A stretch of 64,000 bases of DNA. Origin: Chloroflexota bacterium. Lineage in GTDB: Bacteria; Chloroflexota; UBA6077; JACCZL01. Numbering within the stretch: the stretch's first letter is position 1; the number at the start of each line of letters is the position of its first letter. This document shows positions 7,824 to 16,611 of this stretch, piece after piece. The stretch covers positions 44,691 through 108,690 of the forward strand of contig JADZEM010000004.1 in the NCBI GenBank assembly GCA_020850535.1, in the 5' to 3' direction. The translations under genes were made by a program, and so were the position numbers. Under the pieces are notes generated by a model. It saw only the letters and a program-made list of their open reading frames with translations, was not told the origin of the DNA and made no database searches.

Positions 7824-9151
7824 GATGCCAGCTTCTGCATCCAGCCAGGACTCATCGTCCCGGCCGCAGCGTCTTCACGAGCCGCACTCTGATCAAGGCA
7901 GCCCCACATGTCCTCAACCACGATGTGGGGTGGTACCCGCAGGCCACGATACTCGCGGTGTGGCACGCCGACAATCACGATGTCGGCTCGCGAGAGCGCG
8001 TCGTCGAGCGAAGCGAAATCCGGTCCGTCGAGATACGGATCGTTCAGAATCACTTCCTTCGCTTCCAGCAGCATGATCTTCCGTAGCTTGAAGCTCAGCG
8101 AGTCACGCGTGTCGTCACAATCGGCTTTGAACGTCATGCCAAGGATCGCAACTCGCTTGTCACGGAGGTTGAGCCGGCTCTTCAGCGTGTTCACAATGAA
8201 TTGCGGCTGTCCTTCGTTGACCAGCATGGCGGCGTGACCCAGGAAGAAGCTGTTGTTGCTGAACGCCGCCAGTTGCATCGTATCCTTGAGCAAGCACGGT
8301 CCCGCCGCGAAACCGGCGCCGGGCAGGCTGTCCACGCGCGGGTTGCCGGCAGTCGCGGCGTGGTGGACCCGCGAGAAATCGACCCCAGCCTCGCGGCTGA
8401 GAAGGTAGAACTGGTTCGCTACGGCGAACTGGATGTACCGATAGCAGTTGCAGAAGAGCTTGGCGAGTTCCGCTTCCTGCGGCTCGACTTCGATGATTTC
8501 GCTCGTGATGCGCGAGAAGAGATCTCGGACCACCTGCAATCCGACGCTGTCGAAGCCACTGATGATCTGCGGAATCGTGCGCAACTCGCGAAGCGAGTGC
8601 CCTTGCGCAATCCGCTCGGGGCAGAAGGTGACGTGGACCCCAAGGTTCCGCTGCTGAAGCATGGCATGGACGCGCTCGCTCAGCCCAGGGTACACGGTAC
8701 TTCGAAGAACCAACGTCTGGCCGTGCCTGAAGTGCGGGCTCAGCTGCTCGATCACCCGGTAGAACTCGTGGGCCTGGGGAGTCAAGAACTCATCGACCGG
8801 AGTGCCGATGACGCAGATCACGATGTCGGCATCGGCAACGGTAGATGCGTCGGTTGACGCTGTCAGCCGGCCCGTCGGCAGCAGTTGCGCCAGTAGCTCG
8901 TCCGCGCCGTTTTCGAGGAATGGCATGCGGCCCGCCATCACCGACGCCAACGCGTCAGCATCGATGTCGAGCAGCTCGACGGCGAACCCCTCGCTGGCGA
9001 GCACGAGTCCGAGTGGAAGACCGACGTGTCCGGCGCCGCCGACGATGCAGATCCGTTCCGTTGGCGGAGGTAGCACTCGTGTCATGCTACCCGGAGCGAG
9101 GCCAGGCAACGTCGAGGGCACAGCGCCGGTCGGGTTCGATTCATGCGACAT
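7820..9151 (-). CDS. Nucleotide-sugar dehydrogenase (UDP-glucose/GDP-mannose dehydrogenase family)
   Basis: The 443-residue protein has all three domains of the family: an N-terminal NAD-binding Rossmann fold ('RICIVGGAGHVGLPLG'), the central helical domain with 'EAELAKLFCNCYRYIQFAVANQF', the catalytic cysteine in 'GFAAGPCLLKDT', and the C-terminal domain with 'KRVAILGMTFKADCDDTRDS'. It performs the four-electron oxidation of a nucleotide sugar to the uronate; UDP-glucose, UDP-ManNAc and GDP-mannose remain possible. A GGAGG lies 8 bases before the ATG. It opens the operon that continues through the epimerase to the methyltransferase-GT fusion. Confidence 0.9.
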   Translation of the reverse strand: MSHESNPTGAVPSTLPGLAPGSMTRVLPPPTERICIVGGAGHVGLPLGLVLASEGFAVELLDIDADALASVMAGRMPFLENGADELLAQLLPTGRLTASTDASTVADADIVICVIGTPVDEFLTPQAHEFYRVIEQLSPHFRHGQTLVLRSTVYPGLSERVHAMLQQRNLGVHVTFCPERIAQGHSLRELRTIPQIISGFDSVGLQVVRDLFSRITSEIIEVEPQEAELAKLFCNCYRYIQFAVANQFYLLSREAGVDFSRVHHAATAGNPRVDSLPGAGFAAGPCLLKDTMQLAAFSNNSFFLGHAAMLVNEGQPQFIVNTLKSRLNLRDKRVAILGMTFKADCDDTRDSLSFKLRKIMLLEAKEVILNDPYLDGPDFASLDDALSRADIVIVGVPHREYRGLRVPPHIVVEDMWGCLDQSAAREDAAAGTMSPGWMQKLAS

Positions 9152-9354
9152 GAGGCGCCCTCCTTCGTCTGTTCTCGTGAGCGAACCGCGCCGCCGAAGA
9201 TTGCTCGTGGTCCTCTGGCGCTTCTGGAGTCGTCTGAAAACGACGGACGCGCGCGGTTCGTTGCGCCACCTGGACTTACAAACGGGATTGGCCTGTCAAA
9301 GGGGCCGGCCTTGGCCTGGGTCTGAGCACCGCCCGCGATGTCGCCGGCTCGCGG

Positions 9355-11133
9355 TCAAGTGCGTTCCCAGATGGCGTATGTGCCGAACTGGGCTGCCAGC
9401 CGATAGTTCGTATGGATGTAGTGGTCGAGAAGCGGCGATCCGACCGGGATCGTGGCGTACAACTCGTCAAATCCGCTGTACAGGACGAGATGCGTGACGT
9501 CTCGCCGCTTCAGCTCGCCGATGATCTCCGCCTGTACGGGCGGCGTCGTCGCGACACCTGGCTCGAACTGGTGGTATTTCGTGGCGCTCGGACGGTCCGC
9601 CAGGAAGTAGAAGAGGATCGGGTTGCCGATGGTCTGGTCGTTTCGACGACTCCCTACGAAGATCGCACGGTCCGGCGCGACATGCTCGCGTATGTAGCGC
9701 ACGGCGTCATACAGCTCCGTCGAGATCTCGGCGCAGCCCGAGGTGTCGATGGTCCAGGGGCAAGGGCCGGTCCAGAGTGGGCGTGACCTAACCGCCCAAT
9801 AGATCATTGGACCCTGAATATATGGTATCGTCGCGACCAGAAAGAGCATGAACGCTAAGCGATGTAGCCACGCGCTACGTCGAACTGCGAAGAACCTCGG
9901 CAGGACGGCATTCAGGAGGATCACGGCGATGATGCTGGTGGGTATCTCGTGTGCCCAGTCCTTGATGATGCGCGTCTGCCCGAGCAGCGCAAGCCCGAAG
10001 CACCAGAGGAGTACCGTGCCCCAGAACACCGTACGATCGACCGTTACCGTCCTGTACCGGGCCAACATGCAGGCTCCGACAGCGATCATTCCAACATAGA
10101 TCGCCACCGGCGCATAGAACCGAATCCACTGCACGACGAGCGTGATGGACTCACCCGGCTTGCCCTGAAGTACTGCCCACGGATTGAGCAGGAGTGGCGG
10201 ATTGGGCTGACCCCGCACCAGCGGTGCAATCTGCACCGGGTAGACGAAGAGCTGCGCCCAGAGTTGATCCGGCGGGACTTTCAACAGCAGGTCAGTGAAG
10301 ATCGGAACGGTGGGAATCGCGACGGCGGTCAGAAGCATGCCCAGGTTCAGCGCTGCTTCGCGGCAGGGCCCTCGCAGACCATCAGACCGTATCCTGGTCC
10401 ATCCGAGCGGGCTCAAGACCGTGACGAGTGCAGTCGACGCGGCGGCGTAGATGCCGATATCGTGGCGATACACCGTGGTGAGCCCGACACAGATTCCGGC
10501 CATGAACAACCAACGCCGTCTGCCATCGGAGATGTGCCAGCACACGGCCTGCACAGCGAGCAGTGAGAAGAGCAGCGCGGGGTAGATCGGATAGTTTGGA
10601 AACGCCACCGAACCGAGCCAGATCAGCACCAGCACCGGTGCCGCCAGCGTCTTAATGCCGGACACGAACTGCCGCGTGACCCTGAACACGGCGACGACGA
10701 GCGCGGCTTGAATCGCGATATCCCAGACGCGAGCCGTGAGCAGCGTGGCTCCGAAGAGATCGAACAGCAAGGCCAAGGTGTAAAACTGGCCAGGGGCATA
10801 GAGCGACCAGAAATCGCGGTACGGAACCTCGCCGCGCGCTACGCGGAGCCCGGCGACATTGACGAGGCCCTCGTCGAACAAGGTTGGCGGCTTCGCCAGG
10901 CCGGGGAGCAGGTAGGCAACGGCGACGATGGCGAGCACGATGCCTATGCGATAAAGCACCGACTGAGGTTGCGGCGCAGACGCCACTTGGCCTGGATCGG
11001 GCCGCAGCGTTGGAGCAGATACGGGCTCCATCCGCTCGGCCAGCAGCGGAGGTATACCCTCAAACCTACCGAGCTCATCACATCGGATCTTCTTTGCCGT
11101 CATGCCCGCCTCAGACTTCTCGTCAGTCGTCAT
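9355..11133 (-). CDS. Polytopic glycosyltransferase-like membrane protein (GT39/ArnT-like)
   Basis: The 592-residue protein has about 70 hydrophilic residues followed by ten or more hydrophobic segments. The first extracytoplasmic loop has 'PPTLFDEGLVNVAGLRVARGEVPYRDFWSLYAPGQF'; an acidic DE pair after the first membrane segment, and this loop layout, are typical of GT-C enzymes that use lipid-linked sugars. The C-terminal 130 residues form a soluble region ('ISTELYDAVRYIREHVAPDRAIFVGSRRNDQ'). It probably transfers a sugar from a polyprenyl-phosphate donor outside the membrane. The acceptor is unknown. It is separated by 203 bases from the dehydrogenase gene and by 124 bases from the next glycosyltransferase-like gene. 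Confidence 0.75.
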   Translation of the reverse strand: MTTDEKSEAGMTAKKIRCDELGRFEGIPPLLAERMEPVSAPTLRPDPGQVASAPQPQSVLYRIGIVLAIVAVAYLLPGLAKPPTLFDEGLVNVAGLRVARGEVPYRDFWSLYAPGQFYTLALLFDLFGATLLTARVWDIAIQAALVVAVFRVTRQFVSGIKTLAAPVLVLIWLGSVAFPNYPIYPALLFSLLAVQAVCWHISDGRRRWLFMAGICVGLTTVYRHDIGIYAAASTALVTVLSPLGWTRIRSDGLRGPCREAALNLGMLLTAVAIPTVPIFTDLLLKVPPDQLWAQLFVYPVQIAPLVRGQPNPPLLLNPWAVLQGKPGESITLVVQWIRFYAPVAIYVGMIAVGACMLARYRTVTVDRTVFWGTVLLWCFGLALLGQTRIIKDWAHEIPTSIIAVILLNAVLPRFFAVRRSAWLHRLAFMLFLVATIPYIQGPMIYWAVRSRPLWTGPCPWTIDTSGCAEISTELYDAVRYIREHVAPDRAIFVGSRRNDQTIGNPILFYFLADRPSATKYHQFEPGVATTPPVQAEIIGELKRRDVTHLVLYSGFDELYATIPVGSPLLDHYIHTNYRLAAQFGTYAIWERT

Positions 11134-11257
11134 TCACTCAGCCTAACGACGACGTGGGCGACGAAGAGGACGAGAGCCCGGTAACCCACGCGTACGAGGA
11201 AGATGCGAGGCGTGCACCGCGGCCTGACCCATCGAGCACGACGGCTGCGCGGCGGAC

Positions 11258-12820
11258 CTAGTCCAGGGCGCCGGCCCCAAGCCCGGCCGTTGGGTGAGCG
11301 TCCTTTGGGACATAGAACAACCGTGTCGGGGACTGGTCGGCGAGCACATAGTGCTCTCGGATTCGCGCTTCGGTGCCGGCCGGCCACCATGGGAATCCGT
11401 CGAATGTGGCGGTCCGTTCGAGGGGGGTGGCCAGGACGATCAGCGAGAACTCTTGCCGCTCGATCATGGTGTTGAGCGCCATCGGGTTCCAGTGACCACC
11501 CTGAGACAGCAGTGCGACGCCAAATGGATCAGCGAACACGGCAGTCTTGCCGGCGCGCACAACGGCCAGTGAGTCCCGTTCCGTGAGCACCTCTCCAGGC
11601 GCCTCGGCAATGGCCCGCACTAGGGCGGTCTCGTCCGGCGCGTAGAGGACGTGATCCAGCAAGGCGGCGCCAGGGAGGCAGGCACTCGCGACGATCCAGG
11701 CCGCCAGTGGGATGGCTAGGAGACGCGCACGCGACGACGACGTCGCGGCGACGGGTGACAGGTCATGGCGACTCAGTCGCCAGAGGTGCTCCACACCACG
11801 TCCGCCGAAGACCGCTAACATCACCGCCAGTTCGAGAAACTGGTTGTAGCTGGCGCCGATCTTGGCGGTGGCAAAGAGTCCCGCCCCGGCGGCCAGGAGC
11901 GTGTACCAGCGCAGCACCGTCAGGGACCCTGTCGACGTCTTCTCGCCGCACCAGCCGATGAGGCCGAGCAGCAAGAGTGGCCCACCGAGGATCAGGAACA
12001 GCCTGACCTGTTGCAGGACGAGGTCGAGGCGCATCGGGAGCACGTTCGGCGTGATCGTGCTCGCGGCAAACAGCCCCGCCGTCAGCACATGCTCCAGCAT
12101 CAATCCGGCACCGACACTGGCGCTCCAGACCGTGGCGAATACGATGGCGCGACGCCATTGCCGCAAATGCATGGTCCCGAGGATGAAGGCGCCGGCTGCT
12201 GCGACGTAGGACTGCTTCGTATGGAAAGCCAGCGTGAGCAGGAGCGCCGCCAGCACCGCTCCGCGCAGGCCCGGCCAGCGCAGTCCGGCCCAGAGTCCTC
12301 CGAGGCAGCAGACGAGCGCGAGGGCGTCCGGCCGGGCGACGTAGAGCCACGGATGGACGATGTAGGCCGAGATGAACAGCCCCGTTGCCACGGTAGCGCC
12401 ATAACGCGAGACGCCACACTGGCGTGCAATTGCGAACAGCAGCCCCACCGAGCCGAGGGTCGCAACGGCGGAAGTCGCGCGGGCCAGCATCACCGTCGCA
12501 TTGGCATCGCTCGACAGGATCCGGGCCAGCGTGCCCACCACTTCATAGTAGAGCGGCGTGTACAGAGCCAGGTTGAACGGGTAGGCATGATAGTCCGGAT
12601 AGAGTGGAGCACCATCGCGCACCTGCAAGATGCTGAACACCATCCACCCTTCGTGATGGAAGGCTTGGCCACTCGCGGCGATGCCGCGCACTGCCGCTGC
12701 CAGTCCGAGCAGCGTGCCGACGCCGATGAGGACGACGATCAGCCGCGTGAGGATCCACAGCCATCTGGCCGCAGCCGGTCCCTCCACTCGGGCAATCCGA
12801 GGAAAGTCGAGTTGGAACAT
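11258..12820 (-). CDS. Polytopic membrane glycosyltransferase-like protein, paralogue A
   Basis: The 520-residue integral membrane protein has a GT-C-like layout. After the first hydrophobic segment comes 'HHEGWMVFSILQVRDGAPLYPDYHAYPFNLALYTPLYYEVVG', then about ten further hydrophobic stretches and a C-terminal soluble region containing 'ERDSLAVVRAGKTAVFADPFG'. It is clearly homologous along its whole length to the next gene upstream, with the same loop, the same 'PDALAL' segment and the same C-terminal block, so the two arose by tandem duplication. The spacing between them is 22 bases, which implies co-transcription. Donor and acceptor are unknown. Confidence 0.72.
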   Translation of the reverse strand: MFQLDFPRIARVEGPAAARWLWILTRLIVVLIGVGTLLGLAAAVRGIAASGQAFHHEGWMVFSILQVRDGAPLYPDYHAYPFNLALYTPLYYEVVGTLARILSSDANATVMLARATSAVATLGSVGLLFAIARQCGVSRYGATVATGLFISAYIVHPWLYVARPDALALVCCLGGLWAGLRWPGLRGAVLAALLLTLAFHTKQSYVAAAGAFILGTMHLRQWRRAIVFATVWSASVGAGLMLEHVLTAGLFAASTITPNVLPMRLDLVLQQVRLFLILGGPLLLLGLIGWCGEKTSTGSLTVLRWYTLLAAGAGLFATAKIGASYNQFLELAVMLAVFGGRGVEHLWRLSRHDLSPVAATSSSRARLLAIPLAAWIVASACLPGAALLDHVLYAPDETALVRAIAEAPGEVLTERDSLAVVRAGKTAVFADPFGVALLSQGGHWNPMALNTMIERQEFSLIVLATPLERTATFDGFPWWPAGTEARIREHYVLADQSPTRLFYVPKDAHPTAGLGAGALD

Positions 12821-12842
12821 AGATCGCTCCTCAGTGCGCGTG

Positions 12843-14375
12843 CTAAGGCGTGTACAGATACTGCGCGCCTAGCCGGCCAACGGGGTGATACCGCTGCTCG
12901 ATCCCTTCCCGTACGCCGGGCGGCCACCAGGCGACGCCGTCATAGATGACGGCGTCTTCAACCGGATGGTCAAGCACGATGAGCGCAAACTCGCGCCGTT
13001 CGATCATGGCGTTGATCCGGCTTGCATCCCAACGCCCGCCCGTTGCGACCAGGCCGATGCCGAACGGGTCGGCCAGGACCGGGGTCTTCCCTGCCAGCAC
13101 CACCGCCAAGGAATCATGCTGGGTCAGGACGGGACCTGGCGCGAGCTTGATGGCCTCGACAAGCTCCGTGGCGTCCCGCGGGACAGAGCCATATGCCGCG
13201 AGGGTACGCAGCGGCAAGACAAAGCTGGCAGTCAGGCAGGTAAGCCCCGCCAGCAGCAAGAGTGAGCCTCTGGCTGGCGCAGTCGGCACAGCCGGTAAGT
13301 TTGCGTTGGAGGAGGTCAGGGACGTCAGGCCGTGTGCACCGAGCACGGCGAGCGCCGCGACCGTTTCCAACAGATAGTTGTAGTTGGAGCCGATCTTGGC
13401 GATTGAGACGCTCGCGATGCCCGCCGCGAGGACTACATACCAGCCAAGGACGCGCCGCGTATCGGGACTGAGGCTCGATGATCGCCAGCCGAGCGCGGCG
13501 AGCCCGATGAGCGGCAAAGACAGTTGGGCGAATGCAGAAAGTCGCTGGTAGGCGAGCCGTGGATCCAACGGGAGCGCGTTTGGCGCAAAGGCGTTGCTCA
13601 AGAAGAACCCCGACGAGGACCATTCGAGCCAAGCTACACCGACGACGACCACTCCACTCCATGTCACGATTAGCAGAGCGGAGCGGTCCCACTGCCGGCG
13701 CTGCAAGGCCGCCAGGGTTAGCGCTGCGACACCCACCACGAAAGATTGTTTGGCGAAGAACGCCATGGCGAGCAGCACTGCCGCGACAACCACTGTAGTG
13801 CGACGCTGCGCCGCTACTCCCACAGCAAGTCCGACCAACGTTAGTGCCAACGCCAATGCGTCGGGGCGCGTGGCATAGGCCCACGGATACACGACATACG
13901 ACGACAGAAACAGGCTGCCGGCACTCAGGGCTGCGACACGGCGGAGCCCCCCACGGTGCGCGATCCATGTGACGGTGGCCGCCGCTGCCAGAGTCGCGAA
14001 GACCGACACGGAGCGTGCCAGCACGAGCGTCTCCATCGTATCAAGGTGCGCGATGCGCGAGCCCGCAGCGACGGTCCAGTAGTAGAGTGGCGTATACAAC
14101 GCGATGATGAACGGCTCGTAGCTGTACTCGGTGTAGAGTGAGTGCCCATCGCGTAGACGAAGGATGCTGTACAGCAACCATCCTTCCGGGTACATCGTCT
14201 CAGCGGTCCCGCCAAGTGCTCGACTAACCGCGACACTGGCCATCACGAGCGCGACCAGCATGGCCCCCCAGATGAGCCGACCAAAGAAGCGGCGTCGATC
14301 CTTGGTGGGCACGACCGGCGCTGGGACAGCGAGCGGCCATCCAACGCTTGGGGGGACGGCCTCTGACGGATTCAT
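12843..14375 (-). CDS. Polytopic membrane glycosyltransferase-like protein, paralogue B
   Basis: The 510-residue membrane protein is a paralogue of the gene immediately downstream. Shared blocks include 'PEGWLLYSILRLRDGHSLYTEYSYEPFIIALYTPLYY', 'YVVYPWAYATRPDALAL', 'AKIGSNYNYLLETVAALAVLG' and 'LTQHDSLAVVLAGKTPVLADPFGIGL'. The conserved C-terminal block ends close to the C-terminus in both. The N-terminus has about 30 polar residues before the first membrane segment. It probably heads the transcription unit with paralogue A, since over 500 bases without a gene lie upstream. Function is inferred from GT-C-like architecture and the surrounding sugar-nucleotide genes. Confidence 0.72.
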   Translation of the reverse strand: MNPSEAVPPSVGWPLAVPAPVVPTKDRRRFFGRLIWGAMLVALVMASVAVSRALGGTAETMYPEGWLLYSILRLRDGHSLYTEYSYEPFIIALYTPLYYWTVAAGSRIAHLDTMETLVLARSVSVFATLAAAATVTWIAHRGGLRRVAALSAGSLFLSSYVVYPWAYATRPDALALALTLVGLAVGVAAQRRTTVVVAAVLLAMAFFAKQSFVVGVAALTLAALQRRQWDRSALLIVTWSGVVVVGVAWLEWSSSGFFLSNAFAPNALPLDPRLAYQRLSAFAQLSLPLIGLAALGWRSSSLSPDTRRVLGWYVVLAAGIASVSIAKIGSNYNYLLETVAALAVLGAHGLTSLTSSNANLPAVPTAPARGSLLLLAGLTCLTASFVLPLRTLAAYGSVPRDATELVEAIKLAPGPVLTQHDSLAVVLAGKTPVLADPFGIGLVATGGRWDASRINAMIERREFALIVLDHPVEDAVIYDGVAWWPPGVREGIEQRYHPVGRLGAQYLYTP

Positions 14376-14730
14376 GCCACGTTCCCATCTCGTGAGCGCA
14401 ACCGCACAACGGCGTGCGCAGTGGAACTGTCACTCGTCACGGCGCCGTGATCCTGTCTCGTGCTTACAACGAGCCGGATCCCCTCGATGGGGATGGTCAC
14501 GTGAAGCTGTTGAGTGACCTTCGATTGAAAGCCTGCAAAGGATTCAGTGGTCAGCCTTGACGAACCGCGCCAGGTCGCTCGATGGGGAGTTCGCTCGGCT
14601 TGGCACCCTTGAGGATCCTGTCAACGTAGGACGCAGATCGCCGGTACCGGTCCTCGAAGTTTGTTCCATAGCCGAGTAGTATTGGCGGCCCTCACTCCCA
14701 CTGGCGTTCAGTGTGTCACGCGTCGCGCTT

Positions 14731-14799
14731 CCGTACCACGAGCGTCAGCGAGTGGACCCGAATGGTTGTAGGTCCGGCTCGCTGACGCTCGCGGTGCGG
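14731..14799. repeat. Large inverted repeat, REP-like
   Basis: CGAGCGTCAGCGAG at 14739-14752 is exactly complementary to CTCGCTGACGCTCG at 14778-14791. After one mismatch the outer arms CCGTACC (14731-14737) and GGTGCGG (14793-14799) also pair, with one wobble. Inside, GGACC and GGTCC can pair. It stands alone between operons, away from both gene ends, and looks like a dispersed palindromic element rather than a terminator. Confidence 0.6.
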
Positions 14800-14861
14800 A
14801 TGGCGTCCTATCTGAACGGCATGCGGGTTTCAACCTCCGACGACCCCGCACAGTACGACAA

Positions 14862-14890
14862 GGGCCGAGCGGCGAATCGCCGCTCGGCCC
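14862..14890 (-). terminator. Hairpin terminator of the bc-complex operon
   Basis: Arms at 14862-14874 and 14878-14890 (GGGCCGAGCGGCG and its complement) form a perfect 13-bp stem with a three-base loop. It starts 29 bases after the stop of the last gene in the operon. The following T-run on the minus strand is short (TTGT), so termination may be only partly intrinsic. Confidence 0.65.
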
Positions 14891-14918
14891 CGGGCGAGGA
14901 CCTCTGGAGAGAGGAAAG

Positions 14919-15872
14919 CTACTTGCGGGTCAGGAGGTACGCCTCGACCTGCTTGATCTCGGCGTCGGTCAGCAGGCCCTGGAAGGCGGGCATCAGGCCG
15001 GCCGCGTACCCCTGCACGACGAACGCGCCCGGATTCCGAATCGACTCTTCGATGTACGCGGCAGCGTCCGTCCCCGGCTTGCGGGTTTCAGCCACCGTCG
15101 CGATGGTCGTGAGGGCCGGCCCAGTCACGCCGCCCTGCGACCCGATCTGGTGGCAGCCGATGCAGCCCGCCTTGCCGGTGAAGATCGCGAGACCAGCCTT
15201 GGCGTCTTCCGAGAGGCCAGCGTCGTCCACCTTCGGCAGCGTCGGCTCGGGAGAGCCGTGCGCGATCTTCTCCTTGGACTTCTCGCGCGCCACGTCCCAG
15301 GCCGTCTGCGTCCCGTGCATGACCATGTCGCCGCGTGTGATGAGCATCGCGACCTCGTGGATCTGCTCGTCCAGCAGCTGACCGCCGTCCTCGCGGCCCC
15401 AGGCCGGCATCACCAGCCCCTTGCCACGATGGACCGTCCGCACGACGTACTCGTAGCGGGCCTTCAACCCCTCAGCATCCTTCGGGTGCATGTCCGCGCG
15501 GTTGAGGGCCGGCGCGACCACCGAATCGTTCGGCGGCGGCACCTGCGCCCCCTGCCCGTCGATGCCGTGGCAGGAGTAGCACAGCGACGTGTACGTTTCG
15601 ATACCGCGCTCGATGGCGATCTTGTCCTGTCGCTCGGTCGCCTTCACCTGCCGAATCGGCTCGTAGTAGGCGTACCCCGTCAGCAGCAGCCCCGAGAGGA
15701 TGAGCATCGCGAGCGTCGCGACGACCTTCCGCTCCATAGACGGATTGCCGGTCGGAACCTCTGGAATCGGCTCGTGCGAGCGTCGCCCCACGCCGCTCGC
15801 ATAGGCCACCAGGGCCAGCAGCAAGACAAGCATGCCGACGAAGAGGACCAGTGCCCCCGCGCTCAGTTGCAT
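14919..15872 (-). CDS. Membrane-anchored diheme cytochrome c of a bc complex
   Basis: The 317-residue protein has two N-terminal membrane segments (about residues 5-27 and 48-68) and two cytochrome c domains with the heme motifs CYSCH (C98, C101, H102) and CIGCH. Methionines suited as axial ligands follow in 'GLVMPAWG' and 'GLMPAFQG'. It is the last gene of a four-gene minus-strand operon (cytochrome b, cytochrome b C-terminal part, Rieske, this gene). It most likely takes electrons from the Rieske centre and passes them to a periplasmic carrier or terminal oxidase, replacing cytochrome c1. The electron acceptor is not encoded in the window. Confidence 0.88.
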   Translation of the reverse strand: MQLSAGALVLFVGMLVLLLALVAYASGVGRRSHEPIPEVPTGNPSMERKVVATLAMLILSGLLLTGYAYYEPIRQVKATERQDKIAIERGIETYTSLCYSCHGIDGQGAQVPPPNDSVVAPALNRADMHPKDAEGLKARYEYVVRTVHRGKGLVMPAWGREDGGQLLDEQIHEVAMLITRGDMVMHGTQTAWDVAREKSKEKIAHGSPEPTLPKVDDAGLSEDAKAGLAIFTGKAGCIGCHQIGSQGGVTGPALTTIATVAETRKPGTDAAAYIEESIRNPGAFVVQGYAAGLMPAFQGLLTDAEIKQVEAYLLTRK

Positions 15873-15896
15873 GCCAGGAATCCTCCTCCGACCAGC

Positions 15897-16517
15897 CTAG
15901 ACTGGGGTCGGGTCTGACTTACGGTCAACGCCCGCCCGGACCTTGACACGCGTCGGGTTCGTGTCGATGTAGATCTTGCCGTCGCGGATCTGCACGCCGA
16001 ACAGGTCCATCGGGCGCGGCGCGGGGCCAGCCACGATGTTGCCGTAGCGGTCGTAGATCGAGCCGTGGCAGGGGCAGTTGAAGCGCCCCTTCGCGGCCAG
16101 ATCGTCCTCAGTCTGGTCGTCGGGCTTCCAGGGGACGGTGCAACCCAGGTGCGGGCACTTCCACCAGAGCGCCAGGACGCCCTCGGGAACCCGCGACACG
16201 TAGCACTTGCCGTTCTGGATCAGCTTCACGTCGCCGACGTTCAACGCGGCGACCTCGCCGGCGTTGATCTCGCCGCCGAACGCACCCACCTTCTTCGGCC
16301 AGAAGAAGATGCCGAAGCCGGCCAGCCACTGCCCGACGAGGCCCAGGATCGTGCCCCAGCCCGCGAATCGGAGCAGTGTGCGTCGGCTCCAGAAGCCGCG
16401 ACGCACCTCGACGGGGACATCCGCGCCGGGATTCGGCGAGGAGGACCGTCGCTCCGCCTCGGCCGCCGCATCAGAGCCCGGGAAAAACAGCCCTTGCTGA
16501 GGAGCTTCTCTCGCCAT
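15897..16517 (-). CDS. Rieske [2Fe-2S] protein of menaquinol:cytochrome c reductase
   Basis: The 206-residue protein has a cytoplasmic N-terminus, one membrane segment (about residues 52-74) preceded by 'WSRRTLLRF', and a Rieske domain. Cluster ligands are visible: box I CPHLGC (C121, H123, with disulfide C126) and box II CPCHGS (C148, H151, with C150). The twin arginine before the membrane segment suits export of a folded Fe-S protein by Tat, as known for Rieske proteins. It lies 24 bases upstream of the diheme cytochrome c gene and 94 bases downstream of the cytochrome b C-terminal gene. Confidence 0.92.
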   Translation of the reverse strand: MAREAPQQGLFFPGSDAAAEAERRSSSPNPGADVPVEVRRGFWSRRTLLRFAGWGTILGLVGQWLAGFGIFFWPKKVGAFGGEINAGEVAALNVGDVKLIQNGKCYVSRVPEGVLALWWKCPHLGCTVPWKPDDQTEDDLAAKGRFNCPCHGSIYDRYGNIVAGPAPRPMDLFGVQIRDGKIYIDTNPTRVKVRAGVDRKSDPTPV

Positions 16518-16611
16518 TCAAGACCTCCACTCGCCCCGGGCGGGGCGGAGGGCGCAACGACCCTGTACGGATCGCTGCGCCATGACTGCTGAGATAAGCA
16601 TGAGCAGATAG

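Larger units (their letters stand above)
14376..14918. other. Intergenic region with two large inverted repeats, no gene seen
   Basis: These 543 bases separate the minus-strand glycosyltransferase pair from the minus-strand bc-complex operon. No open frame here has convincing coding character. The region holds a 69-base imperfect palindrome (14731-14799) and a terminator-like hairpin (14862-14890), listed separately. The promoter of paralogue B should lie near 14376-14500, but no convincing -35/-10 pair was found. Confidence 0.6.
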
